From contig JAEWMT010000059.1 in NCBI GenBank assembly GCA_023393095.1, positions 1 through 22,501 of the forward strand: DNA of 22,501 bases, in the 5' to 3' direction. A program made the translations under genes and the position numbers. Below, piece after piece: positions 1 through 7,240 of this stretch; positions within the stretch are counted from its first letter, which is position 1; each line of letters opens with the position of its first letter. The notes beneath the pieces are model-generated. The model saw nothing but the letters and a program-made list of their open reading frames with translations, made no database searches and was not told the DNA's origin. This DNA is from Bacillota bacterium. GTDB taxonomy: Bacteria > Bacillota > Clostridia > Lachnospirales > Lachnospiraceae.

Positions 1-60
1 GCATTATTAGAACTTTATCTTCGCTATCACGGATTTAATACCTTGGTAATTGCGGTATAA
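1..60 (+). CDS. C-terminal tail of an unidentified upstream gene (partial)
   Basis: Frame 1 is open from the first base for 19 codons and ends at TAA (58-60). The tail ends LRYHGFNTLVIAV. It is too short to recognise a family, and it is called coding only because the frame is open up to the window edge and the next gene has its own promoter starting at 94. It could be chance. Confidence 0.35.
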   Translation, partial: ALLELYLRYHGFNTLVIAV

Positions 61-93
61 AATGTGTATGGTTTTGATTTGAATAATAATCTA

Positions 94-121
94 TTGACAA
101 GTGGAATAATTATGTTAAAAT
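94..121 (+). promoter_or_regulatory. Sigma-A promoter of the tetR-flavoprotein-frd unit
   Basis: TTGACA (94-99) and TAAAAT (116-121) are separated by 16 bases, 35 bases ahead of the TetR start. Just downstream, GAATT-AAC-AATTC (129-141) is a short palindrome between promoter and ribosome site, a plausible place for TetR autoregulation. GGAGGT (147-152) is the ribosome site. Use as the operon promoter is inferred from close gene packing downstream. Confidence 0.6.
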
Positions 122-156
122 CAAAAGAGAATTAACAATTCGCTAATGGAGGTATT

Positions 157-756
157 ATGGCACAGTATAAAAAAGATACAGTAAAAGAGATTATTGATAA
201 TGCTGCTTTAAAAGTATTTTTCCAGAAAGGATACCAAGATACAAAGATTATAGATATATCTGAAATTTCAGCAGTATCTGTCGGTAACATCTATAGGTAC
301 TATAAAGGAAAAGAAGATATTTTCTATAGCTTAATATCGCAAGATTTTTTTGATTCATTCCAAGAAAAGTTAACTAACAAAATAGTTGGTTGGAAAGGCA
401 GGAATGACAGACCGAATGAGCATTTATCGAATAATGAGCAATTTACCAGCTTTATAATTGAAAACCGTATGTTATTCGTTATAATATTTAGCGGATGTAA
501 AGGGACAAGATATGAAAATGCCAAGAAAGAATTAGTAGATTTTTTGACAGATATTTATATTACGAATTATGGTCAGAATTTAAATTTTAATATGAGAGAA
601 AACCTAAGTATTATTAATTTGATTTATGAGAAATACATTGAATTGATTTCATCCATACTTAGCAATGTAACAGATCATGAAGAATTAAAAACAATGCTTG
701 AACTTGCAAACAAATACCATTTGAATGGCATAACAAGTTTTATATCACAGATATAA
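157..756 (+). CDS. TetR/AcrR-family transcriptional regulator
   Basis: This 199-residue protein has the TetR layout: an N-terminal helix-turn-helix at about residues 10-55, ending with the typical SVGNIYRYYKGKEDIF signature, and a variable all-helical C-terminal ligand domain with no recognisable relative. It begins six bases after a strong GGAGGT site. It is the first gene of a rightward series of six, with 56 bases before the next gene, so it probably represses its own operon in response to a small ligand. The ligand is unknown; the redox enzymes downstream suggest a quinone, electrophile or organic acid, which is inference only. Confidence 0.85.
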   Translation: MAQYKKDTVKEIIDNAALKVFFQKGYQDTKIIDISEISAVSVGNIYRYYKGKEDIFYSLISQDFFDSFQEKLTNKIVGWKGRNDRPNEHLSNNEQFTSFIIENRMLFVIIFSGCKGTRYENAKKELVDFLTDIYITNYGQNLNFNMRENLSIINLIYEKYIELISSILSNVTDHEELKTMLELANKYHLNGITSFISQI

Positions 757-812
757 AAAATTAAATGTAATGGTGAGTATTGTGCTTGTTTGGAAATGGA
801 GATTGAATTATT

Positions 813-1376
813 ATGAAAAATACTGTTAAAAAAATAACGGTCATTAATGGCTGCGAAAAATATAATACAATTGAAACAACAGCGATTGAAGCTTTACAAT
901 TGAACTTAAAGCTTGCAAATTCTACATATGATTGGAATGATTTAAAAGATAAAAAGCTGCATATGTGCAGAGCCTGCGATGTATGTCTAACAGTTAAACC
1001 CGGATTATGTGTCATTCAGGATGGCGTTAATGAGATTCTAAAGCAATACATTAATAGCGATATTGCGATTATAATTGCTCCAATTGCATTCGGCTGCGGC
1101 AATTCCCTGATAAAAAATTTTCTGGACAGAACAGAGCCTTTATTCTTACCTTATCAGATAATACAAAATCATCATTCGGTTATGAAAAAACGGTACAAGC
1201 AATATCCCCGTCTTATATTCATCGGTATTGCTGAAAATAGTAGTGTTTTTTGTATAAATGAATTTACGAAATTTATTGAAAACAGTAATTTGTTTCGAAT
1301 AAGTGATAAAGCTCGCGTACATATAATCAACAACGATGAAAATGTAAATGATCTAGGAGAGTGGCTTCAAATATAG
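813..1376 (+). CDS. Iron-sulfur flavoprotein-like NAD(P)H-dependent FMN reductase
   Basis: This 187-residue protein has a flavodoxin-like fold of the NADPH-dependent FMN reductase family. A compact cluster Cys52-x2-Cys55-x2-Cys58-x7-Cys66 matches the CX2CX2CX4-7C motif that binds [4Fe-4S] in iron-sulfur flavoproteins (Isf) of anaerobes. The following stretch with VIQD and APIAFGCGNSLIKNFLDR is the usual flavin/dimer region. The N-terminal phosphate loop is atypical: the usual GSPRxxGNT is replaced by INGCEKYNT, so FMN binding may be altered. It lies 18 bases before a second flavoprotein in the same operon. Isf proteins pass electrons between ferredoxin and acceptors; the partner here is not shown by sequence. 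Confidence 0.7.
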   Translation: MKNTVKKITVINGCEKYNTIETTAIEALQLNLKLANSTYDWNDLKDKKLHMCRACDVCLTVKPGLCVIQDGVNEILKQYINSDIAIIIAPIAFGCGNSLIKNFLDRTEPLFLPYQIIQNHHSVMKKRYKQYPRLIFIGIAENSSVFCINEFTKFIENSNLFRISDKARVHIINNDENVNDLGEWLQI

Positions 1377-1394
1377 AAAGGAGATGTCAAATTA

Positions 1395-2078
1395 ATGAAA
1401 CGTAATGCATTGATAATTTCATGTAGTCCAAGGGCAGAAAAAGGCAGTTCGAATGCCATTGCAAAATATCTTATTGATAAATTGAATTTCAATGGTGTTT
1501 CCACCGATAAAGTAATCCTTAGTAAGGAAATCAAGGATGAATCCCGTATTGTTGATCACCTAGATAAATCAGATGTGATTGTACTGTCCTTGCCCATTTA
1601 TGAAAATTCGGTTCCGGGCTTGGTTGTACAATTATTTGAGTTGATTTATCAATTCAGGAATAAGTTATCAGTCAGAGAAAAACAAATATTTGTAATTACA
1701 AATAGTGGATTTGCCGAAGTCTCAGCGAATCAATCTGCAATTGAAGTATGCCGTCTGTTTGCGGATGAGATGGGATTTGACTGGCTTGGTGGTATCGCTG
1801 TTGCTCCGGGAATGTTATTTACAGAAGATAATCTATACAAATCAAAACGAATATACAAAAAGTTAATTAAGTCACTGGATATGATTGTAGAATCGATTTC
1901 GAATAGTAGAGAAATTCCTGAGGAGGCATTCACCCTTGTATCAAAACCATTTATTAATTTGTATCTCTATATAGTTGCCAGTTATATACTACGGAAGAAA
2001 ACGATAGTACGCAAGATTGGAAAAGCTGCATATTTTGCAAGACCGCTACTTATATCGAAAACTGAGGAAACTACCTGA
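1395..2078 (+). CDS. Flavodoxin-fold NAD(P)H-dependent oxidoreductase
   Basis: This 227-residue protein begins with a beta strand and a phosphate-binding loop (CSPRAEKGSSNAIA, about residues 10-23), and has SLPIYENSVPGLVVQLFE as the second FMN-contacting region, as in NADPH-dependent FMN reductases. It lacks the cysteine cluster of its upstream neighbour. About 40 C-terminal residues extend beyond the core fold and include a hydrophobic, Tyr-rich stretch (INLYLYIVASYILRKK), which may touch the membrane or the partner flavoprotein. AAAGGAG lies just after the stop of the preceding gene, so coupled translation is likely. Substrate is unknown; electron delivery to the neighbouring reductase is a hypothesis. 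Confidence 0.72.
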   Translation: MKRNALIISCSPRAEKGSSNAIAKYLIDKLNFNGVSTDKVILSKEIKDESRIVDHLDKSDVIVLSLPIYENSVPGLVVQLFELIYQFRNKLSVREKQIFVITNSGFAEVSANQSAIEVCRLFADEMGFDWLGGIAVAPGMLFTEDNLYKSKRIYKKLIKSLDMIVESISNSREIPEEAFTLVSKPFINLYLYIVASYILRKKTIVRKIGKAAYFARPLLISKTEETT

Positions 2079-2093
2079 ATACAGATAATGCAG

Positions 2094-2110
2094 AGGAGGT
2101 AATTATTATT
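2094..2110 (+). promoter_or_regulatory. Ribosome site that fixes an AUU start for the cytochrome b subunit
   Basis: A perfect AGGAGGT (2094-2100) is followed after seven bases by ATT (2108-2110), in frame with the membrane protein. There is no ATG, GTG or TTG at usable spacing. The next conventional codon, GTG at 2150, has no ribosome site. AUU initiation is known from infC. Confidence 0.6.
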
Positions 2111-2722
2111 TCTAAAGTTAAAAATCAAGTTAAGTTTCCAACCGCATATGTGATTCGAATACTGTTTTCTGCCATCGGATTTTTATTTATATTGTTATTA
2201 ATGGTTAGAGGTATCTATCAAATCATAGTTACTTTTGTAAATCACTCGAATGATGTCGTGGCATTACTAACAGGGAAAACGGAACACCTGTCAGGAATTG
2301 TAGGTGCCTTAAAACAATCTCCGGGCGGTTTGTTTGATACTATTCTTTTGGCTTTATGCGGTTTGGTAATGCTTCACGGTATAATTGGGTTGTACTATGC
2401 CATTTTAACAAATTACAACATAAAAAAAATATCAAGAGAAAAGAGACTGTTTTATCTACAGATAATATCTGCGGCGGCTGCATTTATTGTAATAGATGCT
2501 CTTCAAAAGCCGGCCGGTAAAAGTACAGCACATTCTCCAGTATTCTTCATAGGCATTACTTTGATAGCTATTCTGGGTTCTTTTCATATTGCAAAAGGAT
2601 TTTTCAATGCATGTATTACATTGGGGATTAGTGTATCTAGGCGCACGAAGCTTTCAGTAAAGATATTGTCTTGGTTTATTGCGGTCATTTCTGTTATGCA
2701 GATTATCATTTTATTTATATAG
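2108..2722 (+). CDS. frdC: Cytochrome b subunit of succinate dehydrogenase/fumarate reductase (type B, SdhC/FrdC)
   Basis: This membrane anchor has about 204 residues if it starts at ATT 2108, or 190 from GTG 2150. It has five predicted transmembrane helices, the single large-subunit anchor of Bacillus SdhC and Wolinella FrdC. The C-terminal part (GSFHIAKGFFNACITLGISV) aligns by eye with the Bacillus segment around His155, and VMLHGIIGLYYAI with that around His70. These two ligate the proximal heme and are His160 and His90 here. Positions matching His28 and His113, the distal-heme ligands, fall in MVRGIYQ and FIVIDALQ without histidine. It should hold the catalytic subunits at the membrane and exchange electrons with menaquinol. 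Position and order (C-A-B) match the Bacillus sdh operon. Confidence 0.75.
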   Translation: MSKVKNQVKFPTAYVIRILFSAIGFLFILLLMVRGIYQIIVTFVNHSNDVVALLTGKTEHLSGIVGALKQSPGGLFDTILLALCGLVMLHGIIGLYYAILTNYNIKKISREKRLFYLQIISAAAAFIVIDALQKPAGKSTAHSPVFFIGITLIAILGSFHIAKGFFNACITLGISVSRRTKLSVKILSWFIAVISVMQIIILFI

Positions 2723-2738
2723 GAAGGGTGGAATTAAG

Positions 2739-4469
2739 ATGTTAAATGTTATTGTCGTAGGAAACGGAATATCCGGATTGATGTCTGCTATTATATTGGC
2801 ACAATCCGGGGTTTCCGTTACCATGCTTTCTTATTTTGAATCGATACGATCTGCATCTTGTATGGCACAGGGAGGAATAAACGCAGCTGAGCCACGTGAA
2901 GATGACTCTATAATGAAACATTTTACCGAAACAATTATAGGCGGTGCATGGCTTGCAGATCAAACTGCGGTCATGGAGATGTGCAAATTTGCTCCTCAGA
3001 TTATAGCAATGTATGACAGGATTGGGGTTGCGTTTAACCGTCATTCTGACGGCTCACCCGATACAAGATTTTTTGGTGGTTCCAAATATCCGAGGACACA
3101 TTATGCTGATACAACAACGGGATTGCAACTGCTAAATGCACTTGATGGACAGGCACGACGCTTTGAAGAACAAGGTCTTATCAAAAGAATTTCTGGAAAA
3201 GATTTTGTAAATGCGCTCATTGATGAAAACGGACACTGTCATGGATGTATTGTACAGGATATCTATACCATGAAGCTGGAAACCTACATCAGTTCGGCAC
3301 TCATCATTGCATCCGGCGGATATTCAAACCTTTATGGACGGACGACGAATGCTGTATTATCAAACGGTGCAGTTGCCGGAGAGTTATTGTTACAAGGTAT
3401 ATCAGTTGCAAATCCTGAGTTTGTCCAGTTTCATCCGACGACAATGGCACAGGGGGATAAACCGCGTCTTATAAGTGAATCGGTGCGCGGTGACGGAGGA
3501 CGGATGTGGGTCCCAAGAAATTCAAAGCCTTGGTATTTCCTTGAAGAAATGTATCCCGACATGGGCAATCTTGTAGCTCGTGATATTGCATCAAGAGCCA
3601 TTTATAAAGTGGTCAATGAAATGGGACTTGGGGTTGACAGAAAGCAGCAGGTGTATTTAGATATCACGCATCTGTCTAAAGACATTATGGAGCGAAAGCT
3701 ATCAAATGTTATAGATCTATATGAAAAATTTAGCGGAGAAAATCCAAGAAAAACACCTATGAAAGTTTATCCTGCACCACATTATTCAATGGGCGGAATT
3801 TTTGTTGATAATAAGCATAGAACAGAGATACAAGGACTTTATGCTTGTGGTGAATGTGATTTTATGTATCATGGTGGTAATCGTCTGGGTGGGAATTCGC
3901 TTTTATCTGCTACATACAGCGGATATATTGCGGCAAAGACGATTCTTTATGACTATGAGTGTGATGCATTACCAAATACGCCTTATTCAAATGATACATC
4001 TTGGATTTCAAAAACGTTATCTGACTGTAATAGTGAGATAGGCAGTTATTTGAAACGAACCGGTAATGAAAGTACTGAAAATATCTCGAAGGAACTAGGA
4101 GAGATTTTAACTGAAAATGCTGGAATTGTACGAAATAACGCTAATCTGAAGAGAGCATTGTCAAAAATTCAGGAGCTACATGAGCGCTGGTATAATATCT
4201 CTTCTCCTGATAAGGGTACTTGGGCAAATTCTTCAATAATTGCACTCAGAAAACTTCGTCCATGCATAGTATTGGCAGAATCAATTGTTACCGCCGCTCT
4301 TGCACGTGATGAGAGCCGAGGATCGCATTATAAACAGGATTTTCCTAATCGCGATGATTCAAACTGGTTAAAAACAACGATAGTAAGCTATAGTAATGGA
4401 AAGATAACACTGCGATACAAGCCTGTTGATGTTTCGATTTTGCATCCGCAATACAACAAAGCCGAATGA
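2739..4469 (+). CDS. frdA: Fumarate reductase/succinate dehydrogenase flavoprotein subunit (type B)
   Basis: This 576-residue protein interconverts fumarate and succinate with FAD. The start at ATG 2739 is chosen because AGGAAGGG lies 10 bases upstream and the Rossmann strand with GNGISG begins at residue 8. Catalytic residues are in place: His232 in FHPTT, Arg250 in SVRGDGG, His348 in HYSMGG and Arg382 in GGNRLGGNS. Segments such as KPWYFLEE, LVARDIASRAIY and the ending ESRGSHYKQDFPNRDD follow the Bacillus SdhA pattern rather than L-aspartate oxidase. The covalent-FAD motif RSHSxxAQGG reads RSASCMAQGG, so Ala39 replaces the flavin-linked histidine. Non-covalent FAD, and hence bias toward fumarate reduction, is expected. 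It is 16 bases after frdC and 19 before frdB. Confidence 0.88.
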   Translation: MLNVIVVGNGISGLMSAIILAQSGVSVTMLSYFESIRSASCMAQGGINAAEPREDDSIMKHFTETIIGGAWLADQTAVMEMCKFAPQIIAMYDRIGVAFNRHSDGSPDTRFFGGSKYPRTHYADTTTGLQLLNALDGQARRFEEQGLIKRISGKDFVNALIDENGHCHGCIVQDIYTMKLETYISSALIIASGGYSNLYGRTTNAVLSNGAVAGELLLQGISVANPEFVQFHPTTMAQGDKPRLISESVRGDGGRMWVPRNSKPWYFLEEMYPDMGNLVARDIASRAIYKVVNEMGLGVDRKQQVYLDITHLSKDIMERKLSNVIDLYEKFSGENPRKTPMKVYPAPHYSMGGIFVDNKHRTEIQGLYACGECDFMYHGGNRLGGNSLLSATYSGYIAAKTILYDYECDALPNTPYSNDTSWISKTLSDCNSEIGSYLKRTGNESTENISKELGEILTENAGIVRNNANLKRALSKIQELHERWYNISSPDKGTWANSSIIALRKLRPCIVLAESIVTAALARDESRGSHYKQDFPNRDDSNWLKTTIVSYSNGKITLRYKPVDVSILHPQYNKAE

Positions 4470-4488
4470 TATGGAAAGGAGAATGAAC

Positions 4489-5223
4489 ATGTCATATGGA
4501 AAGACAGCTTATATAAAAATGAAACGACAGGCTTCACCGATAGATAATCCATACTGGGAGAAGTTCCAGCTAGAGTATGGTGATGACGATACAATACTCT
4601 CCCTTCTGCTTCGCTTGGAAAATCCCGCAAACAATTCTGTGCCGGTACATCATGAATGTAACTGCAAAGAAGAGATGTGCGGAACCTGTACTATAAGAAT
4701 TAATGGAATACCAAGATTATCTTGTTCAACATTAGTAGCTGATTTACCGGCTTCTTCTCTGAGAAATCCGATTATTCTAGAGCCATTGAACAAATTTGCA
4801 GTTATCAAAGATTTGACGGTTGACAGAAGCAGGATATCCCAATCACTATCAAAGGTTAAAAATTGGGTTGAAACAGATGAATTATTCGGCTCAAAAACAG
4901 AATATGGGCAGAAAATGCAGCATGAAATGTATTCCTATGCAAAATGCATTAACTGCGGTAGCTGCTATGATGCTTGTCCACGCACTAGCAAATCCCAAAG
5001 CAGATATATTGGTCCTTCAGCAATTGCACATGTGGTAACGATGAATGATCATCCGCTTGGAAAAGAAAGCAGTAAAGAACGACTTGAATCAATTATGGGA
5101 AATGATGGTGTGTCAAAATGTGGTAAAGTTATGGTTTGTGAAAAAGTATGTCCTAAAAATGTTCCTCTAGTACGTTCAATCACACGCGCGAATCGTGAAG
5201 CAGTTCATAAACTTTTCCACTAA
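4489..5223 (+). CDS. frdB: Fumarate reductase/succinate dehydrogenase iron-sulfur subunit
   Basis: This 244-residue subunit carries electrons between FAD and the membrane cytochrome. It begins at ATG 4489, seven bases after AAAGGAG; an upstream in-frame ATG (4483) is too close to that site. All three clusters have complete ligands: [2Fe-2S] Cys59, Cys64, Cys67 and Cys79 (CKEEMCGTC and a later Cys); [4Fe-4S] Cys153, Cys156, Cys159 and Cys221; [3Fe-4S] Cys163, Cys211 and Cys217 (CINCGSCYDACP and CGKVMVCEKVCP). Length and spacing are normal for SdhB/FrdB, so the complex appears intact on this side. It is the last gene of the operon, followed by a hairpin 117 bases on. Confidence 0.9.
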   Translation: MSYGKTAYIKMKRQASPIDNPYWEKFQLEYGDDDTILSLLLRLENPANNSVPVHHECNCKEEMCGTCTIRINGIPRLSCSTLVADLPASSLRNPIILEPLNKFAVIKDLTVDRSRISQSLSKVKNWVETDELFGSKTEYGQKMQHEMYSYAKCINCGSCYDACPRTSKSQSRYIGPSAIAHVVTMNDHPLGKESSKERLESIMGNDGVSKCGKVMVCEKVCPKNVPLVRSITRANREAVHKLFH

Positions 5224-5339
5224 TTCTCTGATGAAAGACTGGAAAAGCGTTCGAACAGGATGTCCTGAAAGCCAGCGCACTAGCATTTATTAATGCAGTT
5301 AACAAAATAATTTTAGATGCTATAAGGAGTCATTATTGA

Positions 5340-5366
5340 AGGAGATTACTATACTGGTAATCTCCT
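5340..5366 (+). terminator. Hairpin after the frd operon
   Basis: AGGAGATTAC (5340-5349) pairs perfectly with GTAATCTCCT (5357-5366) around a 7-base loop. There is no run of T after it, so termination may be weak or the hairpin may protect the mRNA end. The rest of 5224-5339 holds only small palindromes (CAGGA-TG-TCCTG, GCATT-TATT-AATGC) and no gene. Confidence 0.5.
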
Positions 5367-5378
5367 CAAATTTACTGC

Positions 5379-5408
5379 GGTATAAAATAAAAAGGTATAA
5401 AATAAAAA
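5379..5408. repeat. Two tandem copies of a 15-base AT-rich unit
   Basis: GGTATAAAATAAAAA occurs twice without a gap or mismatch. It lies between the frd hairpin and the yicC promoter. The first 10 bases also occur after the stop of the gene at 1-60. Confidence 0.8.
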
Positions 5409-5417
5409 TTGGGTCAC

Positions 5418-5446
5418 TTGACTTGTCCTCCCATATCAATTATAAT
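5418..5446 (+). promoter_or_regulatory. Sigma-A promoter upstream of yicC-remA-rpoZ
   Basis: TTGACT (5418-5423) and a perfect TATAAT (5441-5446) are 17 bases apart, giving a leader of about 130 bases before yicC. No structured leader stands out. Confidence 0.7.
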
Positions 5447-5581
5447 GAATTGAATATAAATGATTCGGGAGGCTTAATTTGCCCAAAATTGCCTTGTTGA
5501 ATCTCTCGTAATAAATTGCTGGTAATAAAATTATGGCAGCGAAGGTCGCCATGATTATTGAATATGAAAGAGTGTGCTGCT

Positions 5582-6460
5582 ATGTTAAAAAGTATGACAG
5601 GCTTTGGAAGATGTGAAATAGCCGGTGTTGATCGTAAAATTACGGTAGAAATGAAAGCGGTTAATCACAGATATTGTGATATTTCAATAAAGATGCCGAA
5701 AAAGCTTAATTTTTTTGAAGCGGGAATCCGTAATCTGCTAAAACAGTATGTTGGCAGAGGAAAAGTAGATATCTATATTACATACGAGGATTATACGGAG
5801 AATAATATATGTGTTAAGTATAACGCTGATCTGGCAAGAGAGTATTATGCGAACCTTAATAAGATGAGCGAGGAATTTGGATTGGAAAATGATGTCCGTA
5901 TTTCATCATTATCTAGATATCCTGAGGTATTAACGCTTGAAGAACAGACGATAGATGAAAAGGAACTGTGGGAGCTTGTCGAAGAAGCGATAAGAACTGC
6001 GGCAGTTAAATTCGTTGAAACCCGTATCACGGAAGGCGAACATCTGAAGCAAGATATTAATGCAAAGCTTGATAGTATGCTTAAATTAGTGGATTTTATT
6101 GAACTGCGGTCTCCTGAGATTGTTACAGAATATCGCAATAAGCTGATGACAAAAGTAGCGGAGCTCTTAGGTGACACGAAGGTGGATGAGAGTGTTCTGG
6201 TAACAGAGATAACTATATTTGCGGATAAGATTTGTGTAGACGAGGAGACAGTACGTTTAAGAAGCCATATTATAAATATGAAGGATACCTTAAAGGACAG
6301 TGAGAATATTGGACGTAAGCTTGACTTTATTGCTCAGGAAATGAACCGTGAGGCAAATACAATACTATCAAAAGCAAATGACCTTGAGGTAACGAATAAA
6401 GCGATTGATCTAAAGACAGAAATTGAAAAAGTTAGAGAACAAATTCAAAATATCGAATAG
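5582..6460 (+). CDS. yicC: YicC-family endoribonuclease
   Basis: This 292-residue protein has the family N terminus (LKSMTGFGR, residues 2-10) and the conserved C-terminal block ENIGRKLDFIAQEMNREANT, ending with VREQIQNIE. YicC proteins are RNases implicated in small-RNA and mRNA turnover. The start at ATG 5582 is preferred to the upstream ATG 5558 because family members begin directly at the MTGFGR motif and the length then matches (about 290). The ribosome site is poor for either codon. It heads the conserved yicC-remA block, 24 bases before remA. Confidence 0.9.
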   Translation: MLKSMTGFGRCEIAGVDRKITVEMKAVNHRYCDISIKMPKKLNFFEAGIRNLLKQYVGRGKVDIYITYEDYTENNICVKYNADLAREYYANLNKMSEEFGLENDVRISSLSRYPEVLTLEEQTIDEKELWELVEEAIRTAAVKFVETRITEGEHLKQDINAKLDSMLKLVDFIELRSPEIVTEYRNKLMTKVAELLGDTKVDESVLVTEITIFADKICVDEETVRLRSHIINMKDTLKDSENIGRKLDFIAQEMNREANTILSKANDLEVTNKAIDLKTEIEKVREQIQNIE

Positions 6461-6484
6461 AAGCTACTGAAATGAGGAATAACT

Positions 6485-6769
6485 TTGAATAAGTTAATTA
6501 ATGTGGGCTTTGGAAATGTTGTTAATTCTAATAAAATAATCAGTATCATCAGTCCGGAAGCGGCACCAATCAAACGAATGGTTCAGACGGCCAAGGATAA
6601 TGGTATGGCGATTGATGCAACCTGCGGCAGAAGAACAAAGGCAGTTATCGTTATGGAAAGTGGGCATTTGATTTTATCTTCACTGCTACCTGAAACGATT
6701 GCCGGTAGAGTGAATCAGAGGGACATATCAGAGCAGCAGGAGACTTTTACCTGTGACGATAGAGGATAA
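6485..6769 (+). CDS. remA: RemA-family (DUF370) DNA-binding regulator
   Basis: This 94-residue protein closely follows Bacillus RemA: LINVGFGNVV, IISIISPEAAPIKRM and IDATCGRRTKAVIVMESGH are all recognisable. RemA assembles into rings that wrap DNA and activate matrix and osmoprotection genes in Bacillus; targets here are unknown. The start is a TTG codon, supported by GAGG eight bases upstream and by the NKLINVGFG alignment. The C-terminal 20 residues (RDISEQQETFTCDDRG) are acidic and variable. Confidence 0.9.
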   Translation: MNKLINVGFGNVVNSNKIISIISPEAAPIKRMVQTAKDNGMAIDATCGRRTKAVIVMESGHLILSSLLPETIAGRVNQRDISEQQETFTCDDRG

Positions 6770-6840
6770 GACATATCGTAATAATAGTAATAAATTAATG
6801 AAACCATAATAAAATGAATTAATAGGAAGGAGAACTAATT

Positions 6841-7122
6841 ATGTTACATCCATCATATACAGATTTAATGAAAGTAGTAAACAGCGAGGTTGAGCCCGGA
6901 GAGCAGCCAGTAGTTAACAGTAGATATTCTATCGTTATCGCAACTGCAAGACGCGCAAGACAAATCATTGATGGTGCAGAACCTCTTCTGGATGTTACTT
7001 ATCCCAAGCCGTTATCAATTGCGGTAGAAGAATTATACCGTTCTAAGGTTAAAATCGTCGGTGATGATGAGAAAGACGAAGAAGAAAACAATTCAGTTGA
7101 TAACAATACGAATCCCCTGTAA
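6841..7122 (+). CDS. rpoZ: RNA polymerase omega subunit
   Basis: This 93-residue protein assists assembly of the beta-prime subunit. The N-terminal MLHPSYTDLM and the core NSRYSIVIATARRARQI (about residues 27-43) are diagnostic, followed by PLSIAVEELYRSKV and an acidic, Asn-rich tail. GGAAGGAG precedes the start. It lies 71 bases after remA, where guanylate kinase (gmk) would be expected in many Firmicutes. Confidence 0.92.
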   Translation: MLHPSYTDLMKVVNSEVEPGEQPVVNSRYSIVIATARRARQIIDGAEPLLDVTYPKPLSIAVEELYRSKVKIVGDDEKDEEENNSVDNNTNPL

Positions 7123-7164
7123 GCTATCATATTAAATATATAGTGAATATTTAAAGTATTTAAC

Positions 7165-7198
7165 AGCACTTTCGTACCATCCTGTATGAAGGTGCTTT
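7165..7198 (+). terminator. Terminator-like hairpin after rpoZ
   Basis: AGCACTTTCGTAC (7165-7177) pairs with GTATGAAGGTGCT (7184-7196), 13 base pairs with two G-U pairs and a 6-base loop, followed by a very short T run. It probably reduces read-through into the signal peptidase gene. Confidence 0.55.
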
Positions 7199-7240
7199 AT
7201 AGTGTTTGTATTTAAAATCAGGAATGGAAAGGGTGATTGG

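Noticed and set aside
2742..3044. 100-codon minus-strand frame inside frdA
   Set aside because: Antisense shadow of a clearly coding gene, with no start signals.
2739..4469. Possibility that the flavoprotein is L-aspartate oxidase (NadB)
   Set aside because: Absence of the FAD-linked histidine resembles NadB, but the remaining sequence follows Bacillus SdhA throughout and the gene lies between cytochrome b and iron-sulfur subunits.
5379..5408. CRISPR-like or larger tandem array
   Set aside because: Only two adjacent 15-base copies without spacers.
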